NCBI GenBank assembly: GCA_029237695.1
Contig: JAQRGA010000121.1
Location: 1-64,000 of the forward strand
Source: Conchocele bisecta
Taxonomy: Eukaryota > Mollusca > Bivalvia > Lucinida > Thyasiridae
Direction of reading: 5' to 3'
Length of the DNA: 64,000 nt
Each line of letters starts with the position of its first letter. Position 1 is the first letter of the stretch. This document shows, piece after piece, positions 50,201-54,143 of the stretch. The notes under the pieces were generated by a model. The model searched no databases. It was not told the origin of the DNA and saw only the letters and a list, made by a program, of their open reading frames with translations. The translations under genes and the position numbers were made by a program.

Positions 50201-51430
50201 TCCCGCTTACAGTTGCAGAGGTACAATCACAGAGCTCAAGATAAGCTGCGTATTTGCTTTAATATATAAATTGTCAAAACCCCAATTGAAACCAGAAATA
50301 GCGAGTATCAAAAAGCAATACAAAATTATGGTACCTTTATCATGCTGCATAAAACAATAAACAGACCACAAATATAGCACATTTTTATTATTTTCCATGA
50401 AAACACATCTTGGTATTCCAAGGAGACAATTCTAATGAAATGTCAAGACATGTTTTCATTTCGAAGCAAACTATTCAATAATTGCTATCTGTGGATGTGT
50501 AAACAGTAGTGTGATTTCATTTTACCCAATTAAAATTTTGAAATACCCAATTGCTTCAGAAATTATGGAGTGACAATACTCAATTACTAATTCCTTATCT
50601 GGAGCCCTGCAATCATGTTGAAAACGTTAACACAGATTTTGAATGGATGGACATGGATGCCATAGGGATGTCTGACTTTTATGAATACAGGCTTGATAAA
50701 AATAATCATCCATTGGTGACCACAGGTTGAAGTAACGGACCGAGTTCTATAAATACATTAAATATGCCTAAAAGCATCAATAAATGAAGTCTATGTACGG
50801 AGGGAGTAAAAAAAATGTTTTAGCTTATTTTTTTTCATTTACTGATGCTTTTAGGCATATATAATGTATTTATAGACCTCGGTCCATTACTTCAACCTGT
50901 GGGACTGGTAAGGAGTTAGTAATTGTGTATTGTCACTCCATAATTTCTGAAGCAATTGGGTATTTCAAAATTTTAATTGGGTAAAATAAAATAACACTAC
51001 TGTTTACACATTGACAGCTATTCTTGAATAGTTTGCTTCGAAATGAAAACATATCTTGGCATTTCATTAGAATTGTCTCCTTGGAGACAATTCTAATGAA
51101 ATACCAAGATGTGTTTTCATGGAAAATAAGAAAAATATGCCATATTTGTGGTCCGTTTATTGTTTTCTGCAGCATGCTAAAGGTACCATAAATTTGTATT
51201 GCTTTTTGATACTCGCTACTTCTGATTTCAATTGGGTTTTTGGCAATTTTAATTGAGTATTTAAGCAAATAAGCAGCTTATCTGGAGCTCTGTGTTGGTG
51301 AATGGTGACATAGTTATTGCATTACCTTATCAGCCTCGGAGACGTGGCAGATTGGCTCGCCCGTGCATGGATTCAGAGTGGGAAACGTCCGTCCACTCAC
51401 AGCGTCCACCCATTCGTTATTGATGAAATT
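8226..51430 (-). CDS. Aldehyde dehydrogenase, ALDH1/ALDH2 class, 13 exons found, first exon missing
   Basis: NAD-dependent oxidation of aldehydes to carboxylic acids is the known role of this family. Joining 51326-51430, 33662-33802, 31737-31816, 30061-30110, 28909-28970, 24384-24512, 22878-22991, 21775-21877, 19683-19867, 16831-16995, 13155-13312, 10467-10581 and 8226-8258 (reverse complement) gives 1440 nt, 479 residues and a stop, with all phases matching and all introns GT-AG. Counting from the first residue of exon 2, Asn148, Lys171, Glu247, Cys281 and Glu378 correspond to ALDH2 Asn169, Lys192, Glu268, Cys302 and Glu399. The offset is always 21, so the fold has no net insertion. The text resembles mitochondrial ALDH2 somewhat more than ALDH1A ([23 protein letters not shown]-terminal VPQKNS). 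Location cannot be decided without exon 1. The gene spans over 43 kb because of transposons in its introns. Confidence 0.95.
8670..8795. repeat. ACTGGAGAAATGGGGC dispersed repeat, partial
   Basis: Begins ctgtcactggagaaatgggg and resembles 12544-12755, 24020-24155, 36950-37060 and 43827-44027. Confidence 0.6.
8796..9012. mobile_element. GGCC-TTTCACTAAA foldback MITE, copy 2
   Basis: Right end gtttagtgaaacggcccc is intact and the left end is degraded. It abuts the tandem-core element starting at 9044. Confidence 0.75.
9044..10262. mobile_element. Tandem-core element, six roughly 170-bp units
   Basis: Starts caagagctgtaggagaacag. Core units are marked by ttgatgtacatcactaggag near 9229, 9391, 9567, 9748, 9909 and 10089, with aaaccttaaccaaggggaa between. 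It ends gacgccgacgccggggtgac then gaatagtcgagctaaaaa. The short TAGTCGAGCTA end is complementary to the TAGCTTGACTA near the start. A longer sibling is at 26010-28030. Probably Helentron-associated (pearl-like). Confidence 0.82.
10467..10581 (-). CDS. ALDH exon 13 (115 nt)
   Basis: Completes Trp431 and encodes residues 432-469, [20 protein letters not shown] then [18 protein letters not shown], the conserved oligomerisation and active-site-lid segment. The acceptor follows tgtttgtag and the donor is gtaagg, immediately after the Thr codon. Reading through the donor gives an unrelated tail to a stop at 10353, partly made of MITE-terminus-like sequence. Splicing to 8258 is far more convincing. 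Confidence 0.94.
10736..11300. repeat. Degenerate tandem-core element
   Basis: Starts gccgccagacacaaaataca, which resembles 37404-37440. It holds three degraded units marked by tttcaaatcaattgac and gaggagttgattacaca near 10797, 11080 and 11257. No coding capacity. Confidence 0.65.
11534..11772. mobile_element. GGCC-TTTCACTAAA foldback MITE, copy 3
   Basis: The central hairpin attgagcataggcagctgcc and its complement is nearly perfect. Ends are ggggcccgtttctctaaac and gtttagtgaaacagccccc. It lies in the intron between exons 12 and 13. Confidence 0.88.
11990..12460. repeat. Long imperfect inverted repeat
   Basis: The left part (catataaacaatgcaaaaac, tttaagaatgagccttcttt) faces the right part (aagaaggctcattcttaaat, tgcattttttatataaaat). 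The ends look like gtttcactaaacctgcccaa and its complement, so this is probably a separate foldback MITE. Confidence 0.65.
12544..12755. mobile_element. ACTGGAGAAATGGGGC foldback MITE
   Basis: The ends gtgactggagaaatgagtg and ccccatttctccagtcac are inverted repeats about 200 bp apart. Related pieces are scattered through the window. Confidence 0.75.
13155..13312 (-). CDS. ALDH exon 12 (158 nt)
   Basis: Encodes residues 379-430 plus two bases: [20 protein letters not shown], then [20 protein letters not shown] and HVRAGTV. The acceptor follows gtatattacag and the donor is gtaagg. TG plus the G of exon 13 gives Trp431. The first half of this exon is repeated upstream as a 135-bp tandem array (13313-13820). 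Confidence 0.96.
13313..13820 (-). repeat. Tandem array of partial ALDH exon 12 copies
   Basis: Four extra copies of a roughly 135-bp unit lie directly upstream (in gene sense) of exon 12. Each intact copy holds the last bases of the intron with the acceptor plus the first half of the exon, through NMYGLA, and lacks the second half and the donor. Copy starts (base after AG) are 13447, 13580, a shortened copy near 13690, and 13810. The 13447 copy stays in frame with exon 12 for 45 codons without a stop. The 13580 copy has a 2-bp deletion. Confidence 0.9.
13821..14090. mobile_element. Foldback repeat ending in GTTGACGGGATAA, copy 2
   Basis: Inverted relative to 7646-7955. Long hairpin around gggaaaaaatatctggc with centre cggaaacgggatgtgctcgg. 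Confidence 0.8.
14129..15759. mobile_element. pogo/Tigger-like non-autonomous element
   Basis: Ends CAGTCAAACTTGTCTT and its counterpart (complement CAGTCGCACCTGTACT), flanked by TA at 14127-14128 and 15760-15761. Subterminal repeats of ggccgcttaacgg and gcttaatacaggtg resemble other pogo-type ends in this window. 1631 bp, with no transposase recognised. Confidence 0.82.
15843..15975. repeat. Stem-loop repeat
   Basis: cgagtttccatttgatatga and atttatgaaacgagtc face their near complements cttatcaaagggaaacaagt and gacaagtttcataaatctc. Confidence 0.65.
15976..16741. other. Intron DNA with little recognisable
   Basis: AT-rich intron between exons 11 and 12. Around 16150-16205 a segment (tttatgaaatgggttaaaac) resembles 7198-7252. 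Confidence 0.4.
16742..16783 (-). repeat. Partial copy of ALDH exon 11 3' end and donor
   Basis: About 40 bp matching 16822-16861 with a few changes, including the codons for NMTIANEE and the GT donor. It lies just downstream of exon 11 in gene sense. It has no acceptor, so it could act only as an alternative 5' splice site. Confidence 0.8.
16831..16995 (-). CDS. ALDH exon 11 (165 nt)
   Basis: Encodes residues 324-378, [20 protein letters not shown] through [12 protein letters not shown] and IANEE. The last Glu378 is ALDH2 Glu399, which contacts the nicotinamide ribose. The acceptor follows cttattaacag and the donor is gtaatg. A partial copy of the exon's 3' end with its donor lies just downstream at 16742-16783. 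Confidence 0.96.
17384..17650. repeat. Fragments of TTAACCCTTTCAACACC-type MITEs
   Basis: Two partial ends, ttaaccctgtcaacaata and ttagccctttcaacacc, plus agtgtagatccggatgagct and catcaggatctgcacttttt, which mark this family at 22510-22734, 32678-33325, 53920-54143 and 56547-56772. Confidence 0.65.
18156..19554. mobile_element. pogo/Tigger-like element with perfect TIRs
   Basis: Ends CAGTGCGACCCCGTTAGTAC and its exact complement, flanked by TA (18154-18155, 19555-19556). The flanks are the two halves of a TTAA-type MITE whose intact copy at 24750-25256 lacks this insertion. 1399 bp. No transposase was recognised; a 115-codon minus-strand frame at 18184-18531 has no identifiable motif. Confidence 0.9.
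19683..19867 (-). CDS. ALDH exon 10 (185 nt), catalytic Cys
   Basis: Completes Leu262 and encodes residues 263-323, [19 protein letters not shown] through [12 protein letters not shown]. Cys281, the second Cys of [13 protein letters not shown], is the nucleophile (ALDH2 Cys302). His replaces the usual Gln in FNQGQC. The acceptor follows tataaattacag and the donor is gtaagt. Damaged partial copies of the 5' part of this exon lie just upstream at 20058-20150 and 20314-20345. Confidence 0.97.
19868..20345 (-). repeat. Roughly 255-bp tandem duplication of exon 10 start with its intron flank
   Basis: The segment holding the first 60-odd bases of exon 10, its acceptor and about 190 bp of upstream intron is repeated at about 20058-20313, and a remnant follows at 20314-20345. 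The 20058 copy keeps cactgtaatttatataag (the acceptor side) and the region of the catalytic Cys codon. It has a deletion that shifts frame, and no donor. Each unit also carries a foldback around TTTGAACCGTC. Confidence 0.87.
20447..21178. mobile_element. Foldback element with four palindrome units
   Basis: Same family as 2920-3271. Units start near 20481, 20601, 20714 and 20831 after a truncated leader. Only the last unit has the complete right arm and tail. Unit 3 carries small deletions and a tttt insertion in its loop. Confidence 0.87.
21186..21660. repeat. Tandem-core element fragment
   Basis: Two to three units of roughly 135-175 bp marked by cagcatgatagtacaccctt, gaaatattaagattttttga and gtgaccttgaccttggga. 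It ends cacggacggatgcacggac, a typical 3' part of these elements. Confidence 0.65.
21775..21877 (-). CDS. ALDH exon 9 (103 nt), general-base Glu
   Basis: Encodes residues 228-261 plus one base: [20 protein letters not shown] then [14 protein letters not shown]. Glu247 in LELGGKSP is the general base (ALDH2 Glu268, PROSITE ALDH Glu active-site pattern). The acceptor follows tctgttgtag and the donor is gtgagt. The leftover T joins TG of exon 10 to make Leu262. Confidence 0.96.
21925..22075. mobile_element. GGTTGAAGTAACGGACCGAG foldback repeat
   Basis: Ends gtgtataaatatacctaaaa and its rough complement. A better-preserved copy is at 50719-50903. Confidence 0.65.
22203..22396. repeat. Two adjacent long hairpins
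   Basis: Hairpin 1 has 32-bp perfect arms (22203-22234, 22237-22268) with a 2-nt spacer (core gagtgccgggttggcac). Hairpin 2 has 52-bp arms with one mismatch (22269-22320, 22345-22396) around a 24-nt GC-rich loop. They abut without a gap. The element type is not recognised. Confidence 0.93.
22510..22734. mobile_element. TTAA MITE, CCCTTTGAACC family
   Basis: Flanked by TTAA at 22506-22509 and 22735-22738. Ends ccctttgaacc and gggttgaaaggg. Inside are gtgcagatccagatgagcc and ctttttgcaagtaatcttca. Likely a piggyBac-type non-autonomous element. Confidence 0.8.
22878..22991 (-). CDS. ALDH exon 8 (114 nt), nucleotide-binding loop
   Basis: Encodes residues 190-227, [20 protein letters not shown] then [16 protein letters not shown]. 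The FTGSTE segment is the coenzyme-binding glycine motif of the ALDH Rossmann fold. The acceptor follows tttattacag and the donor is gtgagc. Phase 0 at both ends. Confidence 0.96.
23714..23942. mobile_element. GGCC-TTTCACTAAA foldback MITE, copy 4, nested
   Basis: Complete copy inserted inside an ACTGGAGAAATGGGGC repeat: left flank gtgactggagaaat, right flank tggtgcttatg. Confidence 0.85.
24020..24155. repeat. ACTGGAGAAATGGGGC repeat, partial
   Basis: Contains tggcaaacagtgcatatcct and ends cccatttctccagtcg, matching the family at 12544-12755. Confidence 0.6.
24384..24512 (-). CDS. ALDH exon 7 (129 nt), oxyanion Asn and NAD Lys
   Basis: Encodes residues 147-189, [16 protein letters not shown] through AALAKE. 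Asn148 is the oxyanion-hole Asn (ALDH2 Asn169) and Lys171 in VVMKLAEQ is the coenzyme-binding Lys192. The acceptor follows catttttcag and the donor is gtcact. A TTAA-flanked MITE begins 26 bases upstream of the exon, leaving only the short pyrimidine tract of the original intron end. Confidence 0.96.
24539..24745. mobile_element. TTAA MITE, CCCTTCCAACGCTG family
   Basis: Flanked by TTAA (24535-24538, 24746-24749). Inner perfect palindrome around agaatcgtctccactggaga and arms aaccaggtttttgttgaga. Right end ttcagcgtagtaaggg. CCC ends plus TTAA targets indicate a piggyBac-type element. It begins 26 bases from ALDH exon 7. Confidence 0.87.
24750..25256. mobile_element. TTAA MITE with AGGTACATG ends
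   Basis: Inverted ends aggtacatgtccgctcagta and its near complement, about 38 bp long, between TTAA 24746-24749 and 25257-25260. It shares the left TTAA with the preceding MITE. A second copy of its right half, split by a pogo-like element, is at about 18020-19650. Confidence 0.88.
25267..25710. mobile_element. Tandem-core element, roughly 130-bp units
   Basis: Two to three units marked by agggagataatccatgaccc and gctacataccaagc. The 3' end is aatgccccctccactatcgc followed by ggtggggcataaaaat, a hairpin also found at 38180-38216. Confidence 0.72.
25840..28310. repeat. Outer tandem repeat split by an inner tandem-core element
   Basis: Segments atggctgccaaggggagaga (25864) and atggccaccaaggggagata (28029, 28171) belong to one core repeat family. 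The element at 26010-28030 lies between them. Confidence 0.6.
26010..28030. mobile_element. Tandem-core element, eleven roughly 165-bp units
   Basis: Same ends and core as 9044-10262: starts aacaagagctgtaggagaac, ends acgccgacgccgacgtgac and gaatagtcgagctaaaaat. Eleven ttgatgtacat landmarks were counted from 26202 to 27864. Some neighbouring units share private changes (aactaaggaagtaattcaag), pointing to local unequal exchange. It lies in the intron between exons 6 and 7. Confidence 0.85.
28560..28850. repeat. Foldback repeat with CATGTG-TTTTGTAC ends, copy 2
   Basis: Inner arms tattttctgtaaatggcatc and gatgccatttacagaaaata are near-perfect complements. Ends catgtggttttgtac and aaaatcacatggc. 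Confidence 0.75.
28909..28970 (-). CDS. ALDH exon 6 (62 nt)
   Basis: Begins with two bases that complete codon 126, then encodes [20 protein letters not shown] (127-146), the conserved strand leading into the NAD site. The acceptor follows atctgtttcag and the donor is gtaagt. It joins exon 7 in phase 0 to restore the family motif PWNFP. Confidence 0.95.
29268..29570. repeat. Roughly 160-bp tandem duplication
   Basis: tctacctaaaacgcgaacta through taacgaggtgtgaa is repeated once with a few changes (29268-29407 and 29429-29570), in the intron between exons 5 and 6. Confidence 0.8.
30061..30110 (-). CDS. ALDH exon 5 (50 nt)
   Basis: Completes Arg109 and encodes [16 protein letters not shown] (110-125) plus one base of codon 126. 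It closely matches the ALDH2 text [17 protein letters not shown]. The acceptor follows accttcacag and the donor is gtaagt. The junction with exon 6 gives T+GG, a tryptophan where ALDH2 has Asp. Confidence 0.93.
30679..30750. repeat. C-run/G-run hairpin
   Basis: atgcagccccccccc, then acccccaccccaccccc, faces ggggtggggtgggg and ggggggctgcat around gatt. Both strands have G-tracts able to form quadruplexes or a very stable cruciform. Confidence 0.9.
30796..31166. mobile_element. CAGAGCTCCAGATAAG element, divergent interior
   Basis: Ends cagagctccagataag and cttatctggagctctg match the family at 49466-49838 and 50230-50609, but the interior is different and AT-rich with its own inverted repeats. 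Confidence 0.75.
31390..31460. repeat. Short tandem repeat (CTTGATAA / CTTGATATC)
   Basis: About eight units of cttgataa or cttgatatc between ALDH exons 4 and 5. Confidence 0.9.
31737..31816 (-). CDS. ALDH exon 4 (80 nt)
   Basis: Encodes residues 83-108 plus two bases of codon 109: [11 protein letters not shown] then [10 protein letters not shown] and the start of an Arg codon. LDNGKP is a well-conserved family motif. The acceptor follows tttatttcag and the donor is gtacca. Exons 4 and 5 together make 130 nt, equal to the single 130-nt exon I recall for vertebrate ALDH1A genes, so this lineage appears to carry an extra intron at RYYAGW. Confidence 0.94.
31997..32272. mobile_element. CAGG-ended MITE with 5-bp duplication
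   Basis: Ends cagggccgtagcgg and ccgctacgggcctg, flanked by aagac (31992-31996, 32273-32277). It contains two copies of gctgccgtggcattatttt. Related to 974-1120. Confidence 0.9.
32400..32624. mobile_element. TTAA MITE with a perfect 33-bp central hairpin
   Basis: Ends cccattacagacggg and catgaaatggg between TTAA sites. Its centre at 32482-32550 is a perfect inverted repeat (33-bp arms, loop aac) around accactcatttgaaccgtct. Pieces of the same arm occur near 14450, 19960, 20190 and 49311. Confidence 0.85.
32678..33325. mobile_element. TTAA MITE, TACTTTCAACAATAC family
   Basis: TTAA at 32674-32677 and 33326-33329. Ends actttcaacaatacag and cagtagtgttgacaggg. A long inner foldback has arms ttggccctatgggaattt-like sequence (cctatgggaatttaacatgg and ccatgttaaattcccaaagg). 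Confidence 0.75.
33399..33600. mobile_element. TTAA MITE, CCCTTACACCGC family
   Basis: taacccttacaccgctatct and gtggtctaagggttaa ends. Inner arms aacatgctttgacag and ctgtcaaaccatgttt. It lies just downstream of ALDH exon 3 in gene sense. Confidence 0.8.
33662..33802 (-). CDS. ALDH exon 3 (141 nt)
   Basis: Encodes residues 36-82, beginning [10 protein letters not shown] and including [13 protein letters not shown] and [12 protein letters not shown], the amphipathic helices that open the NAD-binding domain. The acceptor follows gatcttgcag and the donor is gtaagt. Phase 0 at both ends. The 141-nt length is what I recall for the equivalent vertebrate ALDH exon. Confidence 0.95.
33993..34037. repeat. 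Long G-run
   Basis: About 44 bases almost entirely G, broken by one A and one C. It is likely to vary in length and to be error-prone in sequencing. Confidence 0.95.
34119..34427. mobile_element. TAGCC-ended foldback MITE, intact copy
   Basis: Ends cagtagcccatttcaccaac and its near complement. Central perfect palindrome around tgtgataatgtaataaattc. This is the uninterrupted counterpart of 863-1324. A fragment of the centre is at 53553-53640. Confidence 0.88.
34838..35440. mobile_element. Tandem-core element, three roughly 170-bp units
   Basis: Start gaaaatgtgttcatagaac (also at 57480). Units are marked by aaaaacttcaaccaagggaa, gtggattgtggtaaacatca and gcctaatagtattg near 34925, 35100 and 35250. 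Related pieces are at 37850-38216. Confidence 0.7.
35441..36106. other. AT-rich intron, nothing recognised
   Basis: Very AT-rich with no gene or repeat identified. Confidence 0.4.
36107..36297. mobile_element. TTAA MITE, CCCTTACTATGCTGAA family
   Basis: Left TTAA plus cccttactatgctgaatt. Inner arms aacaaaaacctggtttt and aaaaccaggtttttgt. The right end beyond gcagacgacaacat is lost. Confidence 0.8.
36330..36600. repeat. Dispersed repeat of SINE-like size, unclassified
   Basis: Contains cggcactggctctaggacct, cccatttacagctgggtgaa and tgtcttgctcaaggacacaa, the last of a kind common in invertebrate repeats. No polymerase III boxes were confirmed. Confidence 0.4.
36940..37060. repeat. ACTGGAGAAATGGGGC repeat, partial
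   Basis: gaaaatggggcttatggta through aagtcccgtttctctag match the ends at 12544-12755. Confidence 0.6.
37404..38216. repeat. Tandem-core element pieces
   Basis: Start caagactgccgcaagtcac at 37408. From 37866 there is core text aaaaactttaaccaagggaa and gtcaaggtca. Ends gacggacggacggcatgg, then the hairpin tgccccctccactaccatgg followed by tggggcataaaaat. It lies just upstream of the LTR element. Confidence 0.65.
38248..40779 (+). repeat. 5' LTR (2532 bp)
   Basis: Begins tgtcgagtgacacgtgcatt and ends ttggtaatgaccttgaca. It is unusually long for Gypsy. Short direct repeats near the start (cacatccctgtgattccaca and variants, 38348-38412) and a cluster of catccggtctacca-type repeats (39796-40015) are present. 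Transcription signals were not pinned down. Confidence 0.95.
40781..40796 (+). other. Primer-binding site
   Basis: tggtgtcagaagtggg begins one base after the LTR end. The start TGG complements a tRNA CCA end. From memory the rest fits a leucine tRNA 3' end, the primer type reported for several bivalve Gypsy elements. Confidence 0.85.
40797..41421 (+). other. LTR element leader region
   Basis: Untranslated leader between the primer site and gag. No reading frame of note. Confidence 0.7.
41422..43044 (+). pseudogene. gag (and start of protease) of the LTR element
   Basis: One frame with a single internal stop (TAA 41797-41799). The first 125 codons are a charged coiled coil rich in repeated [12 protein letters not shown]. 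After the stop comes a capsid with [17 protein letters not shown] and a SCAN-like C-terminal part ([37 protein letters not shown]). Next is an Arg/Ser-rich linker and one CCHC knuckle [14 protein letters not shown] (42583-42624), then RG repeats. The aspartic protease motif DTG is at 42958-42966 and is followed by a frameshift near 43035. The SCAN domain is thought to descend from Gmr1-type capsids. Confidence 0.88.
43486..44749. mobile_element. pogo/Tigger-like element inside integrase
   Basis: Ends CAGTCCAACCTCTCTAC and the complement CAGTCCCACCTCCCCTA, flanked by TA (43484-43485, 44750-44751). Subterminal repeats of ggccgttggcagagaggt type are typical of pogo-like MITEs. Removing it rejoins LV with VPKTLR in the integrase. 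It carries its own nested MITE at 43827-44027. Confidence 0.9.
43827..44027. mobile_element. ACTGGAGAAATGGGGC-type MITE nested in the pogo-like element
   Basis: Left part tgggctcattcagtttttga and right part aataagcccacttttcttgc correspond to the ends of 12544-12755, with the family's tcctgatcagaat and gatctgcattt inside. Confidence 0.6.
45776..46123 (+). pseudogene. pol: end of integrase and residual start of RT
   Basis: [15 protein letters not shown] is the C-terminal integrase motif. An acidic linker and then [20 protein letters not shown] and EEHEIK follow, the residues that normally precede the Gypsy RT. The text then jumps to [10 protein letters not shown], resembling the distal end of RNase H, and stops. 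RT and RNase H, about 1.5 kb, are therefore missing through an internal deletion close to 46085. Confidence 0.85.
46182..46194 (+). other. Polypurine tract
   Basis: aggggggagata-type run directly before the 3' LTR, the plus-strand primer site of LTR retrotransposons. Confidence 0.9.
46195..48729 (+). repeat. 3' LTR (2535 bp)
   Basis: Begins tgtcgcgtgacacgtgcatt and ends ttggtaatgaccttgaca, followed by the tacat duplication. It differs from the 5' LTR by scattered single bases and short indels (for example tatatag against gtatatag near 46672). Confidence 0.95.
48849..49080. mobile_element. CAGGG-ended MITE
   Basis: Ends caggggtggatctgcac and ctggatccgtccctg are inverted repeats. C-run at 48881-48899. 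No clear target duplication was seen. Confidence 0.7.
49466..49838. mobile_element. CAGRGCTCCAGA foldback element, copy 1
   Basis: Ends cagggctccagagaagctgc and cttacctggagccctg, flanked by the 6-bp duplication atacac. The central palindrome atttcattagaattgtctcc faces its complement. It contains aataccaagatgtg-type arms shared with copies 2-4. Confidence 0.88.
50230..50609. mobile_element. CAGRGCTCCAGA foldback element, copy 2
   Basis: Ends cagagctcaagataagctgc and cttatctggagccctg, flanked by caatca (50224-50229, 50610-50615). Confidence 0.9.
50719..50903. mobile_element. CCACAGGTTGAAGTAACGGA foldback MITE
   Basis: Ends ccacaggttgaagtaacgga and the near complement tccattacttcaacctgtgg. Inner arms atgcctaaaagcatcaata and tgatgcttttaggcatat. 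A degraded copy is at 21925-22075. Confidence 0.87.
50904..51293. mobile_element. CAGRGCTCCAGA foldback element, copy 3 (inverted)
   Basis: Inverted relative to copies 1 and 2. Right end gcttatctggagctctg is intact and the left end is eroded where it meets the preceding MITE. It lies about 30 bp from ALDH exon 2. Confidence 0.82.
51326..51430 (-). CDS. ALDH exon 2 (105 nt)
   Basis: Encodes residues 1-35, [11 protein letters not shown] through HVSEADK, the beta-hairpin at the start of the ALDH fold (compare FINNEWHDAVS in ALDH2). The acceptor follows tgtatttcag and the donor is gtaatg. The phase is 0 at both ends. It is separated from exon 3 by a 17.5-kb intron that holds the LTR retrotransposon. 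The upstream exon with the initiator methionine, and a possible mitochondrial presequence, was not found between here and 64000. Confidence 0.93.
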
Positions 51431-51829
51431 CTGAAATACATCAGTAGTGAAATTTCCCATGAAAAATGTTTTTTTGTTTTTTTAATAATAAAAATGTTAC
51501 CTGTGCCTTTTTTTTTATTTCACAACATTTCATCAAATATAGATTTCATTGTGAGAAAATATTTTTTTCAATGGGAATTTAACATGTGTCACAATAGTGG
51601 ATGAAAGCCGCTGAACTACTGGAAGCAGAAAAAACTAGATTGTTAGTAAATCAGACAAATGCTCCCCAATGATGCCTGGATTGAAATTCAAAGTCCTTGA
51701 CCCTGGGTATTGGTGTAGTATGTTTATTAATCACAATAAATAGTAATACATGTGTTTATAGTGCACAAGTATGATGTATTGAAATATTAAAGTAATCCTT
51801 TAAGGGATGTAGAAGATATGACAGAATTG

Positions 51830-51925
51830 AGAAACTTGGAAATGATTCTGAAGTGCTGTCAAACCATGTTTTTATTGAGAAATAAGGCAAGATATAAAAG
51901 CAACAGCAGACGATAATTAGAACTA
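51830..51925. repeat. TTAA-type MITE remnant
   Basis: aatgattctgaagtgctgtc through acagcagacgataatt matches the right half of 33399-33600. Confidence 0.75.
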
Positions 51926-53238
51926 TAGTCTGTTTCACGAAAGCTGCCAAAATTTTCGAAAAGCCCAAATAGGAAAGATTTTTCTGTTAGTTCTATTGTT
52001 ATGTTATTATTTCTTAGCAATTCTGTCAAATTAGTTAGCAATTTTTCTGTTTGGGGACACTGCCAAAAAATATGTCTAATGGTTTCTGTATCCGAGCTAC
52101 ATAGATTACATAAATTGTTATTAACAGCTCCTATCCTGTAAAAGAAGGTATTTGTCACTAATATATTATGATTTATTCTAACTTGTAACCATCTTAACCT
52201 TGTACTTTTGGTAGTTCTAAATGGTTCTTGGTATATAGATTTCCAATTGTTTGCACTAAATTCGTATATAGCATTCCATTTTTGTTTGCCAGTAGGTGTT
52301 TCTGTGTTTGTGTTTAGTATACTATACATGTCCTTAGACCCCTTGCATGATCTTAGAATTGTTCTCAAAGGTGCTGGTATAATAGGTTGTTCTAACTTTT
52401 GTGTTATTGATATTTTATGTTTTTGGAATAGTGATTTCAATGAAGATGACAGACCGTGGTAATGAAGATAATTAATGTTTATGCCTGTATTCTGTTTAAA
52501 CTGTTCCAATGTAAACATCTTATTGTCTCCATCTAACATGTCATTTATGAATCTAATTCCTTTTTCATATAAATTTTTGAAATAAATTGTTGCGCCACCC
52601 ATTTTGATGTTTGTGTTGTAAAAAAGACTGGTGGCTAATAAATTATCTTGGTTTGTTAAATCTGTTTTTGAGTTTAATTCTGTATATGCTCTAAAAACAT
52701 CTTTCCAAAATGGATTATTGTTTACATACTTTTCTTCAATATATTTTGTTCCCATGGAAAATAATCGCCCAACATCAACATATTTGTTTAGTATATCTAT
52801 CCATTTGCCATTGTTCACTATTATCCTTCTAATCCAACTTCGTTTTAATGATTTAACAAATGCGGAAAGATTTATCATTCTTAGTCCTCCTTCTATATAG
52901 CTTTTTGTAACTACTGAACTTTTAATTCTTGCAGGGCCAAGCCATAAGAACTCATATAACATACTATTTATTTTCTTTAGGATTTTGTCGTTTGGGTTCG
53001 GTAATGGTATGAACATGTGGTTTAATGTTGGTACTAATAAGGTTTTAATTACTGTAAGTCTACCTAATGGTGTAAGTATTCTACGTTTCCAGTGGTTAAT
53101 TGATTTTTGAAGTTTGATTATTTTCGGGTTAAAGTTAAGGTCCATCATTTTATTTAAATCAACATGGAAATGTATGCCCAGAAGTTTGAAGTCAGCTTGT
53201 CCCCAGGCTATTTTAAATTTTGTTTTAATTTTGAACAA
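51859..53238 (-). pseudogene. LINE ORF2 C-terminal fragment (L1/Tx1-like)
   Basis: An open frame of 459 codons matching the region after the RT palm in L1-type LINEs: LLGIHFHVD, NHWKRRILTPLGRLTVIKTL, FLWLGPARIK, EGGLRMIN, then RWLQVRINHNIL. A terminal C-x2-C-x8-H-x4-C motif occurs (CNLCSSDTETIRHIFWQC). The catalytic RT and the endonuclease are absent, so it is 5'-truncated, as usual for LINEs. The last 20 or so codons come from a TTAA-type MITE remnant (51830-51920). It is in the same orientation as ALDH, upstream of exon 2. Confidence 0.88.
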
Positions 53239-53915
53239 TAAAACAGAATTTATATTTCACTGCACTAAAATCAAGACAGACAGAAACATACAAAATTCAT
53301 CGTCAAATTGCGCACGACAACAATACATTAGATAAATTTGACGCAATATGGGACAATAATTACAAAACTATATTCATGAATTGAATGCACAACACCCTTG
53401 ATGAATAGCTAATAAACAATGATAATAGTAAATAGAATTGCATGTAAACTTAACAATACCTTACTATAATCAACCAGCCACCAACCTTCCATGTCTTTTA
53501 CTTCATTGATAATTGCATCACACTTTTTTCCTTTTTTTTTGTACATGTATGCAGAATTATTATACTGAATTTATTACATTATCATAGCCAAAATGGCTGT
53601 GGTGGTGTGATAAATTCATTATAATAAAAATTAATAAATAAATCTCTGCTTTTGTGCGTTTTTTTTCCTTTCTTTATCTTAACCCCTTCCCCACCCCCTC
53701 TCCACCCCCCATTCCACCTCATATTATAGGTTTGGGAAATAAAGACATTATAAATATGAATCTAGTAGATGAATATAATATACACAGAGTAATACAGGTT
53801 CAAGCAAAGACCATGATCAGACGGAGCCAGCCGCGTTTTGTTTTATAATCAGTGTGGGGATCGAACAGATTTTACATTGGCTTGTCAACACATAATGTTA
53901 CCAACAACTTTAACT
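53239..53915. other. Unassigned DNA with a MITE fragment
   Basis: 53553-53640 is the centre of the TAGCC-ended MITE family. A minus-strand frame near 53450-53540 (DAIINEVKDMEGWWLVDYSK) is open but not recognised. No similarity to an ALDH first exon was seen. Confidence 0.4.
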
Positions 53916-53919
53916 TTAA

Positions 53920-54143
53920 CCCTTTCAGCCCTAAATAACTGGAATGGATTATATATAATATGTTAATTTTCGGTCAATTCCATTCAACACAAAATACTTT
54001 TCAAATAATCGATTTATAATTTAATTTATTTTTTTTAACAAATATGAAAATGACTCGCAAAGAGTGCAGATCCTGATGAGCCGGCTCGACTGGATCTGCA
54101 CTGTTTAAAAACACCTATATAAACAGCTGTAGATTTGAAAGGG
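53920..54143. mobile_element. TTAA MITE, CCCTTTCAGCCC family
   Basis: TTAA at 53916-53919 and 54144-54147. Ends ccctttcagccc and gatttgaaaggg, with agtgcagatcctgatgagcc inside. Same family as 22510-22734 and 56547-56772. Confidence 0.85.

Noticed and set aside
53450..53540. Open minus-strand text DAIINEVKDMEGWWLVDYSK as a possible ALDH exon 1
   Set aside because: No resemblance to an ALDH N-terminus, no usable donor at the right phase, no upstream Met in context.
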